From assembly GCA_964384525.1 (NCBI GenBank), contig CAYLKO010000045.1, positions 1 to 22,788 on the forward strand: a DNA stretch of 22,788 nt. Reading direction: 5' to 3'. Below the pieces are notes generated by a model that did no database searches, had not been told where the DNA came from, and was given only the letters and a program-made list of their open reading frames with translations. Source of the stretch: SHZI01 sp964384525 (lineage in GTDB: Bacteria > Pseudomonadota > Gammaproteobacteria > Steroidobacterales > GCA-2729495). Shown piece after piece: positions 7,977-14,558 of the stretch. The translations under genes were made by a program, and so were the position numbers. Within the stretch, counting starts at the first letter, position 1, and each line of letters opens with the position of its first letter.

Positions 7977-7990
7977 AGCATGTTTGCACC

Positions 7991-8443
7991 TCATTTTGCA
8001 AGAGCTATCTCGCCGAACCCACTGTGGCCGTCTCCGTCCACGAAAGCAGGCCACCCCATGTTGTTCAGAGCTGGCCGCCCGTTGCCTATGCTGAGATTGT
8101 AGTGCCCGAGATGCTCAACGAAATCGTAGCGAGCTTTGTGCCGTGTAGAGAAGATTACCCACTTCCCGAAGAGAGGATGCCCGCTGGTTACGATGGTGCC
8201 GATTCCACCTCTCAACACTCCCTGAGAGGTCCATAGCGAATCCAGACACAGATCGAAATCTGCAACGGGCATAGGATCCGTACGGTCTGGATTTAACCAG
8301 CCCCAACCATAGGCTGCCTTAACTCGAAGTACGTGACCTATCGCCTCTTCGGCTGATGCGTCCAAGCCCTCTTGCGCCTTGTCGTGCTGCATACACCCGA
8401 TCAGCAAGTGCGATAGACACAGAACTGCGGCTATTTTCTTCAT
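7991..8443 (-). CDS. Hypothetical lipoprotein, first gene of cassette-like array
   Basis: No family is recognised. The 150-residue product begins MKKIAAVLCLSHLLIGC, a lipoprotein signal with lipobox LIGC, so it should be exported and lipidated. The mature part contains a conserved-looking core with FDLCLDSLW, a Gly-rich GVLRGGIGT, HPLFGKWVIFSTRHKARYDFVEH and a C-terminal WPAFVDGDGHSGFGE. The start codon lies 3 bp after a GTTAGGC box, as expected for the first cassette after an attI or attC junction. An attC-like site follows 14 bp after its stop. The coding density and short spacing to the next two lipoprotein genes suggest a shared origin by cassette capture. Confidence 0.7.
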   Translation of the reverse strand: MKKIAAVLCLSHLLIGCMQHDKAQEGLDASAEEAIGHVLRVKAAYGWGWLNPDRTDPMPVADFDLCLDSLWTSQGVLRGGIGTIVTSGHPLFGKWVIFSTRHKARYDFVEHLGHYNLSIGNGRPALNNMGWPAFVDGDGHSGFGEIALAK

Positions 8444-8446
8444 GCT

Positions 8447-8475
8447 GCCTAACTACATTTAGGAGACCCAATTGA
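8447..8475 (-). other. Integron-type junction (attI- or attC-like half site)
   Basis: On the minus strand CCTAAATGTA is followed by GTTAGGC and then AGC-ATG of the first cassette gene. From memory, the class 1 attI core ends CCTAAAACAAA-GTTAGGC, which is similar. No partner left box is visible upstream, consistent with attI, but no integrase gene is present in the window. Confidence 0.35.
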
Positions 8476-8705
8476 GGCGATGCAGCCGGACAGAACTGTC
8501 CCATGTGGCCTACCGAACCCCAGGCCAAACTGCTGATGCCGGCATGGTGAAACCTGCTCCTCCGTCTAACCTGCCACCCGCATCGAAATCGTGCAAGCAG
8601 GCGAACAGCCCAACGGCCAGCCGCTGCGTTTCATCACGCCGTGGCTGGCAGTGGCCGACCGGGCGCGCGATGTAGCGGCACAGCCATTCCACGTTTTCTT
8701 GCTCA
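8476..8705. other. Region with possible remnants, no confident gene
   Basis: On the minus strand a segment reads ENVEWLCRYIARP, which resembles a short conserved stretch of IS91-type (Y2) transposases. On the plus strand an unstarted frame reads IEIVQAGEQPNGQPLRFI and onward to a stop near 8760. Neither can be assigned with confidence. A GTTAGAC box lies at 8562-8568 on the minus strand. Confidence 0.25.
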
Positions 8706-8990
8706 TCAGCCCCGGCGGCGACGCCCGCAGCAACAGGTATAGGGTGGCACCCGAACGATGAACTTCCCGCTGTATGACCGGGTGGAAATCGGCTCTGGCA
8801 CAGGCTCCTTGCCTCGCCGAAAATCGGCGACGGTTTCCCTGGCGAGCAGACGAATTCCAGTCAGCGCACCTTCCGGCGTTTTCTCCAGCCAACTGAGGCT
8901 GGGCAGTTCAGCGCAAAGACCCACGTATTCCGAATCTTCCTCGGACCAGGTTACACGGTACGTATATCGGTCTACTTCCTTGATCATCAT
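8706..8990 (-). pseudogene. HicB-family antitoxin, C-terminally truncated
   Basis: The first ~83 residues (MMIKEVDRYTYRVTWSEEDS..., EYVGLCAELPSLSWLEKTPE, VPEPISTRSYSGKFIVRVPP) match HicB-like antitoxins, whose partially degraded RNase-H fold neutralises a HicA-type mRNA interferase. After RVPP the expected ribbon-helix-helix tail (typically EVHR...ISLNRL) is replaced by YTCCCGRRRRG and a stop. The DNA-binding domain is therefore missing. No HicA toxin is visible next to it. An ATG pair at 8985-8990 follows a GAGAGG ribosome site, so the start looks intact. The break falls where the possible transposase fragment begins. It could retain binding to a toxin encoded elsewhere but is probably decayed. 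Confidence 0.7.
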
Positions 8991-9080
8991 CGCCTCTCAA
9001 GTTGATCGACGGCCAGAGATGTCTGCGATCGAGGACACCACGACGCAGTATCACTGATGGTATCGCTCAAGCCACTGCCA

Positions 9081-9104
9081 GAGCACGGCGGCAGGCAGGT
9101 GGGG
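9081..9104 (+). repeat. Dispersed repeat, copy G (one arm only)
   Basis: GAGCACGGCGGCAGGCAGGT followed by GGGG matches the left arm of the ~145-bp repeat, after which similarity stops. It is a solo arm between the broken hicB and mntA-hepT. Confidence 0.6.
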
Positions 9105-9155
9105 ACTTGGGCTCAAGCCGGATTGCCCGCGTGACCGAGGCCATGCACCTATCGT

Positions 9156-9170
9156 CCAACAGCCTGTTGG
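9156..9170. terminator. Short perfect hairpin downstream of hepT
   Basis: CCAACAG, one base, CTGTTGG forms a 7-bp stem 50 bp past the hepT stop. There is no T run on either side, so intrinsic termination is uncertain. Confidence 0.25.
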
Positions 9171-9220
9171 AGGATTGACAACGAGTTCGCCCCACCGCAT
9201 CTACGATGGCGAGGAGGACT

Positions 9221-9550
9221 TCAGCTCGCGCTCAACGGCGCCAGGAGCGGCGGCAGGTGATCATGAATCACGCGCCACACGATCTGCTTGTCGAGTACTG
9301 CGTACCCGTGGATCAGTATGTTGCGAAACGCAATAATCCGCGGCGCTTCGGGAATCCGGCTGGCAATCCCTGGGGCCACTTTCGAAAGCTGGTTAAGCGC
9401 CTCACCGATGATTTCAAACTGTCGCTCGACAGCCGCCCTGACCAGCGCGTTCGACGAAAAGGTCTCAAAGGTCAGACCAGCCACGAACTCCTGAATGTGG
9501 GCCGCGGCCTCCCGGATATCCCACAGGAAGGCTGCCGGTTCACGCCGCAT
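9221..9550 (-). CDS. hepT: HepT-like ribonuclease toxin (DUF86)
   Basis: HepT is a HEPN-fold RNase that acts as the toxin of the MntA-HepT type VII system. The 109-residue protein is all-helical and carries the HEPN catalytic signature R-x4-H-x-Y as RNILIHGY at residues 76-83, plus the family segments DIREAAAHIQEFV and ERQFEIIGEALNQL. In studied systems the partner nucleotidyltransferase inactivates HepT by adding AMP to the Tyr of this motif, which is present here (Tyr83). The gene overlaps the 3' end of the mntA-like gene by 11 bp, so the pair is translationally coupled with antitoxin first. All motif residues are intact, and nothing suggests decay. Confidence 0.9.
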   Translation of the reverse strand: MRREPAAFLWDIREAAAHIQEFVAGLTFETFSSNALVRAAVERQFEIIGEALNQLSKVAPGIASRIPEAPRIIAFRNILIHGYAVLDKQIVWRVIHDHLPPLLAPLSAS

Positions 9551-9848
9551 AGATCAGCCGGCGATCCCGCTCTATTTCCGCCCGCACATACGGATTGCGG
9601 ACAGCGCGAGGCATGACCAGGTCCACCGGCCGCCCGAACAATGCCTCAAGCTCCTCCTTCAGCCCGAAATACTGCTCCAGCGCTGGCACAGTCGAAGCCG
9701 CGTCGAATTCCACCAGGAAATCCAGATCGCTGGCCACCGGATCGAAGTCATCCCGAACGGCCGAGCCGAACAGCTCCAGGCGCCGTACCGACAGTCGACG
9801 GCACATCCCTTCAACTTCAGATCGCTTGCTTTCTATGAATGGCTGCAT
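9540..9848 (-). CDS. mntA: MNT-type nucleotidyltransferase antitoxin
   Basis: This 102-residue minimal nucleotidyltransferase contains the catalytic signature as GS at residues 28-29 and D-x-D at 41 and 43 (LFGSAVRDDF, then SDLDFLVEF). A C-terminal GRPVDLVMPRAVRN supplies the third acidic position. MntA-type enzymes use ATP to AMPylate HepT and so suppress its RNase activity. The gene lies directly upstream of hepT with an 11-bp overlap, the standard operon order. The start ATG at 9848 gives a normal N-terminal helix (MQPFIESKRSEVEGMCRRL). A copy of the dispersed repeat lies about 70 bp upstream of the start. Confidence 0.9.
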   Translation of the reverse strand: MQPFIESKRSEVEGMCRRLSVRRLELFGSAVRDDFDPVASDLDFLVEFDAASTVPALEQYFGLKEELEALFGRPVDLVMPRAVRNPYVRAEIERDRRLIYAA

Positions 9849-9914
9849 CGGAAATCCCGTCCTGATAATGATTCTTCCACAATCCCGGGTCCCGGGCGAG
9901 CGTCGAACTGCTTG

Positions 9915-9996
9915 AGCACGGCGGCGGGCAGATGGGGTAGCGCGGGTCTCGANNNNNNNNNNCCCGCGCTACCCCATCTGCCTGCCACCGTGCGGG
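9915..9996 (+). repeat. Dispersed palindromic repeat, copy C (interrupted by gap)
   Basis: Both arms survive around the N run: GGCGGGCAGATGGGGTAGCG...GGGTCTCGA on the left and CCCGCGCTACCCCATCTGCC...CACC on the right. The arm-specific variant GATGGGGTAG pairs exactly with CTACCCCATC, showing both halves come from the same copy. The missing interior is presumably the ~85-bp core seen in copy E. Confidence 0.75.
9953..9962. other. Assembly gap (10 Ns) inside repeat copy C
   Basis: The Ns replace the interior of the repeat between TCTCGA and CCCGCG. The gap length is a placeholder. Matching arms on both sides make a correct local join likely, though a join between two copies of the repeat cannot be excluded. 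Confidence 0.95.
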
Positions 9997-10023
9997 AACA
10001 GTCGCCGTCATCGGCGTGGCGGC

Positions 10024-10902
10024 TTACGCCAGCGCGCGATCGAACAGTGCGAGCAGCCGCGTCCACGCCTTCTCCGCCTGGTCGTGGTTGTACACAGCGG
10101 CATCGGGCGGACACCAGCCGTGCTTCGTGCCGGTGTACACCTCGATCTCGGCGGGCAGGCTCGCATCGGCAAAAGCCTTGCGCAGCGTGTCCTTCGCTTG
10201 CGGTTCGCGCTGATCGTCGTTCTCCGCGATCGCGATCAGATACTGCGCCTTCATTTTCGGCACGAGCAGGTGCGGGCTGTCGGGCTTGTCGGTCACGAGA
10301 CCGCCGCCGTGGAACGATGCGCCCGCGCCGATGCGATCGGGCCTCGCCGCCGCGGTGTACATCGTGAGCGGCCCGCCCATGCAGTAGCCGGTGGTGCCCA
10401 TGGGGTGCCGCTTGTCGACGGCGGGCTGCGCATCGAGCCAGGTGACGAACGCGCGGGCATCGGTCGCCCCCGTCGTGGCCGACAGTGAGCTGCGGAGCTT
10501 CATCAATGCGGCACGTGTGGCGGGGTCTTCAAAGCTGGGATTCTCCGGTGCCGTTGGCGCTTTTTGCGTGCGATAGAACGGATTGACGACGAGCACCGCG
10601 TAGCCCGATTCAGCGAGTCGACGGCCCATCTGCCGGAACGCTGGGCGCAGGCCGAAGATATCGGGCCAGATCAGCACGGCGGGATGCGTGCCCTGCGCGG
10701 GATGCACGAAATACGCATCCGCGGCGCCGTCCGGCGTTTTGATCCCGACTTCGGACTCGGTGATCTCGGCGGCGGCGGCGAGCGGTGACAACACAGACAG
10801 TGCGCCCACCCCAAGCGTCAGCGCTCCGAAGTGTCGCCTCGACAACTCCCTGGACCTGAGCTGATACTCGACCATATCGTCGAATGACTCGTTGTCGCAC
10901 AT
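10024..10902 (-). CDS. Dienelactone hydrolase family protein, Tat-exported
   Basis: This is a 292-residue alpha/beta hydrolase of the dienelactone hydrolase family. The start at 10902 follows a TTGGAG ribosome site by 5 bases. The N-terminus carries a twin-arginine export signal (SRRHFGALTLGVGALSVLSP, then LAAAAE), so the folded enzyme should act in the periplasm. The catalytic triad is visible as Cys174 in GYCMGG, Asp229 or Asp230 in ENDD, and His261 in KHGW. The VLIWPDIFGLRPAFRQMGRRLAESGYAVL region matches the family's N-terminal strand and helix. Cys instead of Ser as nucleophile is typical of the family. The natural substrate cannot be inferred; members act on lactones, esters and other small molecules. 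It lies between mntA-hepT and parDE with no obvious functional link to either. Confidence 0.9.
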   Translation of the reverse strand: MCDNESFDDMVEYQLRSRELSRRHFGALTLGVGALSVLSPLAAAAEITESEVGIKTPDGAADAYFVHPAQGTHPAVLIWPDIFGLRPAFRQMGRRLAESGYAVLVVNPFYRTQKAPTAPENPSFEDPATRAALMKLRSSLSATTGATDARAFVTWLDAQPAVDKRHPMGTTGYCMGGPLTMYTAAARPDRIGAGASFHGGGLVTDKPDSPHLLVPKMKAQYLIAIAENDDQREPQAKDTLRKAFADASLPAEIEVYTGTKHGWCPPDAAVYNHDQAEKAWTRLLALFDRALA

Positions 10903-10981
10903 GGTTCGCTCCAACTATCGTTTGAGATAGGCGGCATGCTGCGCTCGCAGGCGACGGCATCGCAAGCCGCCAGTGCCCAGC

Positions 10982-11022
10982 GGGTACGGGACTTTCAAAC
11001 ACCTGCGGTGCTGAAGTCCAGC
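10982..11022 (-). repeat. Short conserved motif, copy 2, upstream of dienelactone hydrolase gene
   Basis: Read on the minus strand this contains GGTGTTTGAAAGTCCCGTACCC split as GGTGTTTGAAAGTC and CCGTACCC, 80 bp before the hydrolase start. It is the closest match to copy 1 and shares an extended GCTGGACTTCAGC-type flank with it. Confidence 0.55.
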
Positions 11023-11123
11023 GGATCGAAGGCCACGTGGGTGGTGCCAGTCACCGGCAGGGCTGACTGGAATGTTCATCTTGAACAGTGTTTCCAAGGT
11101 CCGCCTGACCCAGACCAGGCGGG

Positions 11124-11167
11124 CTTGAAATTCAGTCACTTGAAATTCAGTCATAAGTGAATATGAT
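11124..11167 (+). promoter_or_regulatory. parDE promoter with tandem operator-like repeats
   Basis: Two perfect adjacent copies of CTTGAAATTCAGTCA occupy 11124-11138 and 11139-11153. The second supplies a -35 element TTGAAA (11140-11145), and TATGAT (11162-11167) follows after 16 bases as a good -10. ParD-type antitoxins commonly repress their own promoters, so the tandem repeat covering the -35 is a likely ParD or ParDE site. The start codon lies 36 bp past the -10. Confidence 0.5.
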
Positions 11168-11203
11168 CAACTACCTATTATTAACAGTTAGTGAGACTCC
11201 GCC

Positions 11204-11473
11204 ATGCCCACCAGTGTCGCCCTCGGCAATCACTTCGAGAAGTTCATCAGGGTACAGCTTGAGTCATGGCGTTTCAACAACGTCAGCGAGGTCGTGCGCG
11301 CCGGGTTAAGTCTGCGCGAAGACGAGGAAAAACTTCATCAGATTCGTCACGCGGAACTCAAGGCCGCAATCCAGGAAGGGATCGACAGTGAAGACGCCGG
11401 CACGATTGAAGAAGTCATAGCCAAAAACCGTGTGCGGCGGCAAGCTCGGGCGACGCAGAAAAAGTCCAGGTAA
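11204..11473 (+). CDS. parD: ParD-family antitoxin
   Basis: This 89-residue antitoxin has an N-terminal ribbon-helix-helix DNA-binding domain (SVALGNHFEKFIRVQLESWRF, NNVSEVVRAGLSLREDEE) followed by a flexible charged tail that would wrap the toxin. It matches the CC2985/ParD type with its conserved SEVVRAGL helix. It is followed by parE with a one-base stop/start overlap (TAATG), the usual antitoxin-then-toxin order that keeps antitoxin in excess. Likely autoregulated through the tandem repeats upstream. No strong ribosome site is visible before the ATG. Confidence 0.9.
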   Translation: MPTSVALGNHFEKFIRVQLESWRFNNVSEVVRAGLSLREDEEKLHQIRHAELKAAIQEGIDSEDAGTIEEVIAKNRVRRQARATQKKSR

Positions 11474-11763
11474 TGCAAGTCCGGCTGTCGCGTCGGGCGG
11501 AGACGGATCTCGTCGAGATAACGGACTTCATTGCTCTCGACAATGCCGAACGCGCCAGCAAGTTTGAAGACGAATTGCTTGAGCACGCACGCACAATTGC
11601 CCAGGTACCGCTTGGCTACATCGAACGGCCGGAACTGAAGAAGGGAATTCGGTCCTGCTCTCACGGCGCCTACATCATTTTCTTTACCATCGACAATCAG
11701 GGTGTACGCATCGAGCGCATCCTGCATGGTGCGCGCGGTTTGGGACCGTTGCTGAGCCAGTAG
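11473..11763 (+). CDS. parE: ParE-family toxin (RelE/ParE superfamily)
   Basis: This 96-residue toxin reads VRLSRRAETDLVEITDFIA at the N-terminus (the family's two opening helices), then GYIERPELKKGIRSCSHGAYIIFFTI and a final strand VRIERILHGARGL, all characteristic of ParE. ParE toxins poison DNA gyrase and block replication; related RelE toxins instead cleave mRNA, and the sequence here looks ParE-like because of the RILHGARDL-type end. The length is full and uninterrupted. Its ATG shares a base with the parD stop, so translation is coupled. Confidence 0.9.
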   Translation: MQVRLSRRAETDLVEITDFIALDNAERASKFEDELLEHARTIAQVPLGYIERPELKKGIRSCSHGAYIIFFTIDNQGVRIERILHGARGLGPLLSQ

Positions 11764-11790
11764 ACTGAGTGCAGAAGCCGCCCACTGCCT

Positions 11791-11826
11791 GAGTACGACG
11801 GCAGACAGGTGGGGTAGCGCGGGACG
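11791..11826 (+). repeat. Dispersed repeat, copy D (one arm only)
   Basis: GACGGCAGACAGGTGGGGTA and then GCGCGGGACGT match one arm of the repeat, 28 bp after the parE stop. The arm runs directly into GGGACGT, which in full copies belongs to the opposite side. This copy therefore looks like an internal deletion or a half-site. Confidence 0.6.
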
Positions 11827-11983
11827 TGTGCGGCATTTTCACATTCAGCGTGCGAGACTGGCCTGCAATACCGCGGCATCCAATGATGGGATGGACTCCC
11901 TCCGACTAGATATGGGCCTCATCGCGGGTATCTGCCCGGTGATCGCCGGTATGCTGGTTACCGGTCGTCAGGGGGAGTGATTC

Positions 11984-12334
11984 ATGCAGAAAACAGTGTC
12001 GTGCAAGATCCGCATCATGATCGACAAGGGCCTCGGAATGGGTCCCGGCAAGGCTGCCATGTTGAAGGCGATCAGGGAAACCCGGTCCATCAACGCCGCC
12101 GGCAAGCAGTTTGGCATGTCCTACCGCCGTGCATGGCTGCTCGTGGAGGAAATGAACAACTTGTTCGAGGGCCCTCTCGTCACGGCCCGGCGTGGCGGCG
12201 TCGGCGGTGGCGGCGCGGAGATCACCCGCCTGGGCGAGCGGGTGCTGCAGGCCTACACGGACCTGGAGAACATGGTCAGGAAGTCCGTGGAATTTCGCAC
12301 CCTTTCACGAATGCTCCAACACGCCCGGGATTGA
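11984..12334 (+). CDS. Stand-alone ModE-type winged-helix regulator
   Basis: This 116-residue protein corresponds to the N-terminal DNA-binding half of ModE. The recognition region SINAAGKQFGMSYRRAWLLV and the wing motif ARRGGVGGGGAEITRLG match E. coli ModE (SISQGAKDAGISYKSAWDAI; TGGKGGGGAVLTRYG) closely. The protein ends soon after the wing and dimerisation helix, so the molybdate-binding TOBE (MopI/Di-MOP) domains are absent. How it senses metal is therefore unclear: it may work with another protein, or respond without binding oxyanion itself. The start has a GGGGAG ribosome site 6 bases upstream. It lies 148 bp upstream of a TonB-dependent receptor with two ModE-type palindromes, making that receptor the obvious target. 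Confidence 0.88.
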   Translation: MQKTVSCKIRIMIDKGLGMGPGKAAMLKAIRETRSINAAGKQFGMSYRRAWLLVEEMNNLFEGPLVTARRGGVGGGGAEITRLGERVLQAYTDLENMVRKSVEFRTLSRMLQHARD

Positions 12335-12355
12335 CAAAGATCATCCTTTCTTCGG

Positions 12356-12384
12356 TTGACAAGCCACACGGTCATTCATACCGT
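12356..12384 (+). promoter_or_regulatory. Candidate promoter of the TonB-dependent receptor
   Basis: A consensus -35 TTGACA (12356-12361) is followed after 17 bases by TACCGT, a weak -10. The ModE-type palindrome begins at 12381, so a bound regulator would cover the -10 and start point. This geometry fits repression. A second TTGACA occurs at 12331-12336. Confidence 0.4.
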
Positions 12385-12406
12385 TATGTTTCCACGAACA
12401 TAACGG
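12381..12406. promoter_or_regulatory. ModE-type operator, upstream site
   Basis: This is a perfect inverted repeat with 10-base arms, CCGTTATGTT and AACATAACGG, around six bases. It has the form CGTTAT-N12-ATAACG, the spacing I recall for the E. coli modA operator. It lies 77 bp before the receptor start. Confidence 0.75.
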
Positions 12407-12482
12407 TCCCGGGCTCCGCCAAACCATGCAGAACCGCCGGACGGATCATCCGCATCTTCGGTTTCAAGGAGTCTTGATTCAC

Positions 12483-14558
12483 ATGTCCGCCTTTCACGTC
12501 CGGTCACTCGCCCGTCGTTATATCCGTGTAGATATAACGAAATCCGTAATGGTGCTTGGTCTCGCGGCAGTGCTCGCCCCCGCCAGCGCGGAATCCGCCG
12601 ACGGCAAGTCCGCCCCGCAGCTGCCCCTGGGCGAGGTGATCGCCTCCAGGCTTGCCGATCAGTCCGACAACGTCCAGGTTGTCGATTCCCCGCAGCTCGA
12701 GAGCGCCAACCGCCAGAACGTGGCCAAGGCCCTGGACCTGCTCCCTGGCGTCTACATGACACCGCTGGGCGCGCGCGGCGAGACGCTGGTGAACGTGCGC
12801 GGCTTCGATTCACGGCAGGTGCCCCTCTACATCGACGGCGTCCCCGTCTACGTGCCCTACGACGGCAACGTCGATCTGTCCCGGCTCGGCGTCTGGAACG
12901 TGGAGTCCCTCCGCGTGACGAGGGCGGGTGGTTCCGTGCTCTACGGGCCGAATGCCCTGGGCGGCGCCATCAACGTGATCACGAAGCGGCCCCAGCCCGG
13001 CATCAACTTCGCGGCTCGCGCCGGACTGATGCTCGACGACTCCCTGGACCAGCAAAGCCGGAACGCGGGCTTCCTCACCAGCGCCGCGGACGAGCACTGG
13101 TACGTGCAGGGCACCGTCATCACCGCCGATGCAGATTTCTTCCGGCTGCCCTCCGGCGGGACCTACGGTCCGGCGGAGGACGGCGGCCGACGCGAGAACT
13201 CGGCGACCAGCGACACCACCATCTCCGTGAAGCTCGGCTGGCGCGGCGATTACGGCGCCGACTGGCAGCTCGCGTACTCGCGACTGGACGGTGAAAAGAA
13301 CACCCCGCCCTACGCCGGCACTTTCCCCGGCAGCGTCATCCAGACCCGCTACTGGCGATGGCCCTTCTACGACAAGGAGAGCGTCTACCTGATCGGCGCC
13401 GTGCCGCTTGGCGAGGAAGCCTGGATCCGCACCCGCTTCTTCCATGACACCTTCCGGAACAGCCTGCGGTCCTACGACCATGCCACCTACACGCCCCAGA
13501 ACCGGCCCTATGCTTTCACCAGCGCATACGACGACTACAGCTGGGGCGGCACCGCCGAGGCGGAATGGTCGCCCGCGGCGGACGGGTCCGTCACGCGGGG
13601 CACCGTCTACTACAAGCGCGACATCCACCGGGAGATCGACGACATCGGCGAGCCCTGGGAGCGGATGGAAGACACCACCTGGTCGATCGCGGCAGAGCAC
13701 CAGCGCGTGCTCACCGGCACGGTGACGGCTGTTGCCGGTATCGGCTGGAACGGCATCGATGCCCGGCGTGCCGACGACAACATCGGGGGCGGCGTCATCG
13801 TGCCCTTCCCTCTGGAAGATGACTCGGGCTGGAACTTCCAGGGCGGCCTCGACTGGCGCGCATCGGAGATCTGGACGTTCGGCGCGAATCTCGCGCACAA
13901 GACCCGGTTCCCGACCATCAAGGACCGCTACTCCTACCGCCTGGGCCGGGCCGTGCCCAATCCGGGACTGGAGGCGGAGACCGCCGATCACCTGGAATTG
14001 TCAGCCAGCGGAATGGTCCTCGGCGCGACGACGCGCCTCACCGTGTTCGGCAGCAAGATGGATGACGCGATCGAGGCCGTGACCGTCGAGCCCACGGCCT
14101 GCACAACGCCACCCTGCACCCAGAACCAGAACGTGGGACGCCAGCGGAACGTCGGTGCCGAGCTGTCCCTTGCGCGGCAGTTGCGCTGGATCGGCGACGT
14201 CTCCCTCGATTACACCTGGCTCGACAGAAAGAACGAGGACAACTCCGCGATACGACCGGTGTTCACGCCCCGGCAGAAACTGCGGCTCGCGACGCGTACC
14301 GGGCTCGGCTCCCGGGCCAACCTGAACCTCGGGTTCACCACCGAGAGCGGGCGCTACAGCCAGACCAACGGCGTGCGCACGACGGCCGGCTTCGGCCTGC
14401 TGGACGCGGGCGTGGACGTGCGCATCGTGGAAGGCCTGCGGCTGCTGGTGGAAGGCGCCAACCTGACAGGCCGGCGATACGCCTACGACGAGGGTTTCTA
14501 CGAATCCGGCAGGACGTACAGCGCCACGCTGCTGTGGCAACCAGGAAAGGAACAATGA
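12483..14558 (+). CDS. TonB-dependent outer-membrane receptor linked to a ModE-type regulator
   Basis: This 691-residue receptor imports a ligand across the outer membrane using TonB energy. The start at 12483 is chosen for a GGAG site 11 bases upstream and because it gives a basic n-region (RSLARRYIR) before the hydrophobic LGLAAVLAPASA signal core; ATG 12549 is a shorter alternative. The plug domain is clear: NRQNVAKALDLLPGVYM, LVNVRGFDSRQVPLYIDGVP, ESLRVTRAGGSVLYGPNALG and GAINVITKRP. The rest has alternating beta-barrel strands, with C-terminal GRTYSATLLWQPGKEQ. The barrel resembles siderophore/cobalamin-type receptors, but no ligand is evident from sequence. Two ModE-type palindromes (one upstream, one inside codons 12-19) suggest the cargo contains molybdenum or tungsten, such as an oxyanion chelate. 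That is inference. Confidence 0.9.
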   Translation: MSAFHVRSLARRYIRVDITKSVMVLGLAAVLAPASAESADGKSAPQLPLGEVIASRLADQSDNVQVVDSPQLESANRQNVAKALDLLPGVYMTPLGARGETLVNVRGFDSRQVPLYIDGVPVYVPYDGNVDLSRLGVWNVESLRVTRAGGSVLYGPNALGGAINVITKRPQPGINFAARAGLMLDDSLDQQSRNAGFLTSAADEHWYVQGTVITADADFFRLPSGGTYGPAEDGGRRENSATSDTTISVKLGWRGDYGADWQLAYSRLDGEKNTPPYAGTFPGSVIQTRYWRWPFYDKESVYLIGAVPLGEEAWIRTRFFHDTFRNSLRSYDHATYTPQNRPYAFTSAYDDYSWGGTAEAEWSPAADGSVTRGTVYYKRDIHREIDDIGEPWERMEDTTWSIAAEHQRVLTGTVTAVAGIGWNGIDARRADDNIGGGVIVPFPLEDDSGWNFQGGLDWRASEIWTFGANLAHKTRFPTIKDRYSYRLGRAVPNPGLEAETADHLELSASGMVLGATTRLTVFGSKMDDAIEAVTVEPTACTTPPCTQNQNVGRQRNVGAELSLARQLRWIGDVSLDYTWLDRKNEDNSAIRPVFTPRQKLRLATRTGLGSRANLNLGFTTESGRYSQTNGVRTTAGFGLLDAGVDVRIVEGLRLLVEGANLTGRRYAYDEGFYESGRTYSATLLWQPGKEQ
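12516..12539. promoter_or_regulatory. ModE-type operator, second site inside the receptor's 5' end
   Basis: CGTTATATC, six bases, GATATAACG is a perfect inverted repeat with 9-base arms and again fits CGTTAT-N12-ATAACG. If translation starts at 12483 it lies in the signal-peptide codons (YIRVDIT); if at 12549 it sits just upstream of the start. It lies 134 bp centre-to-centre from the first site, which could allow looping. Confidence 0.7.

Noticed and set aside
7919..7981. N-terminal extension of the lipoprotein (LPNKRIKFAH...)
   Set aside because: These codons translate the attC-like site; the lipoprotein signal starts at ATG 7918.
12810..13991. 393-codon minus-strand frame inside the first receptor
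   Set aside because: It is an antisense shadow of a well-supported TonB-dependent receptor, created by GC-rich third positions.
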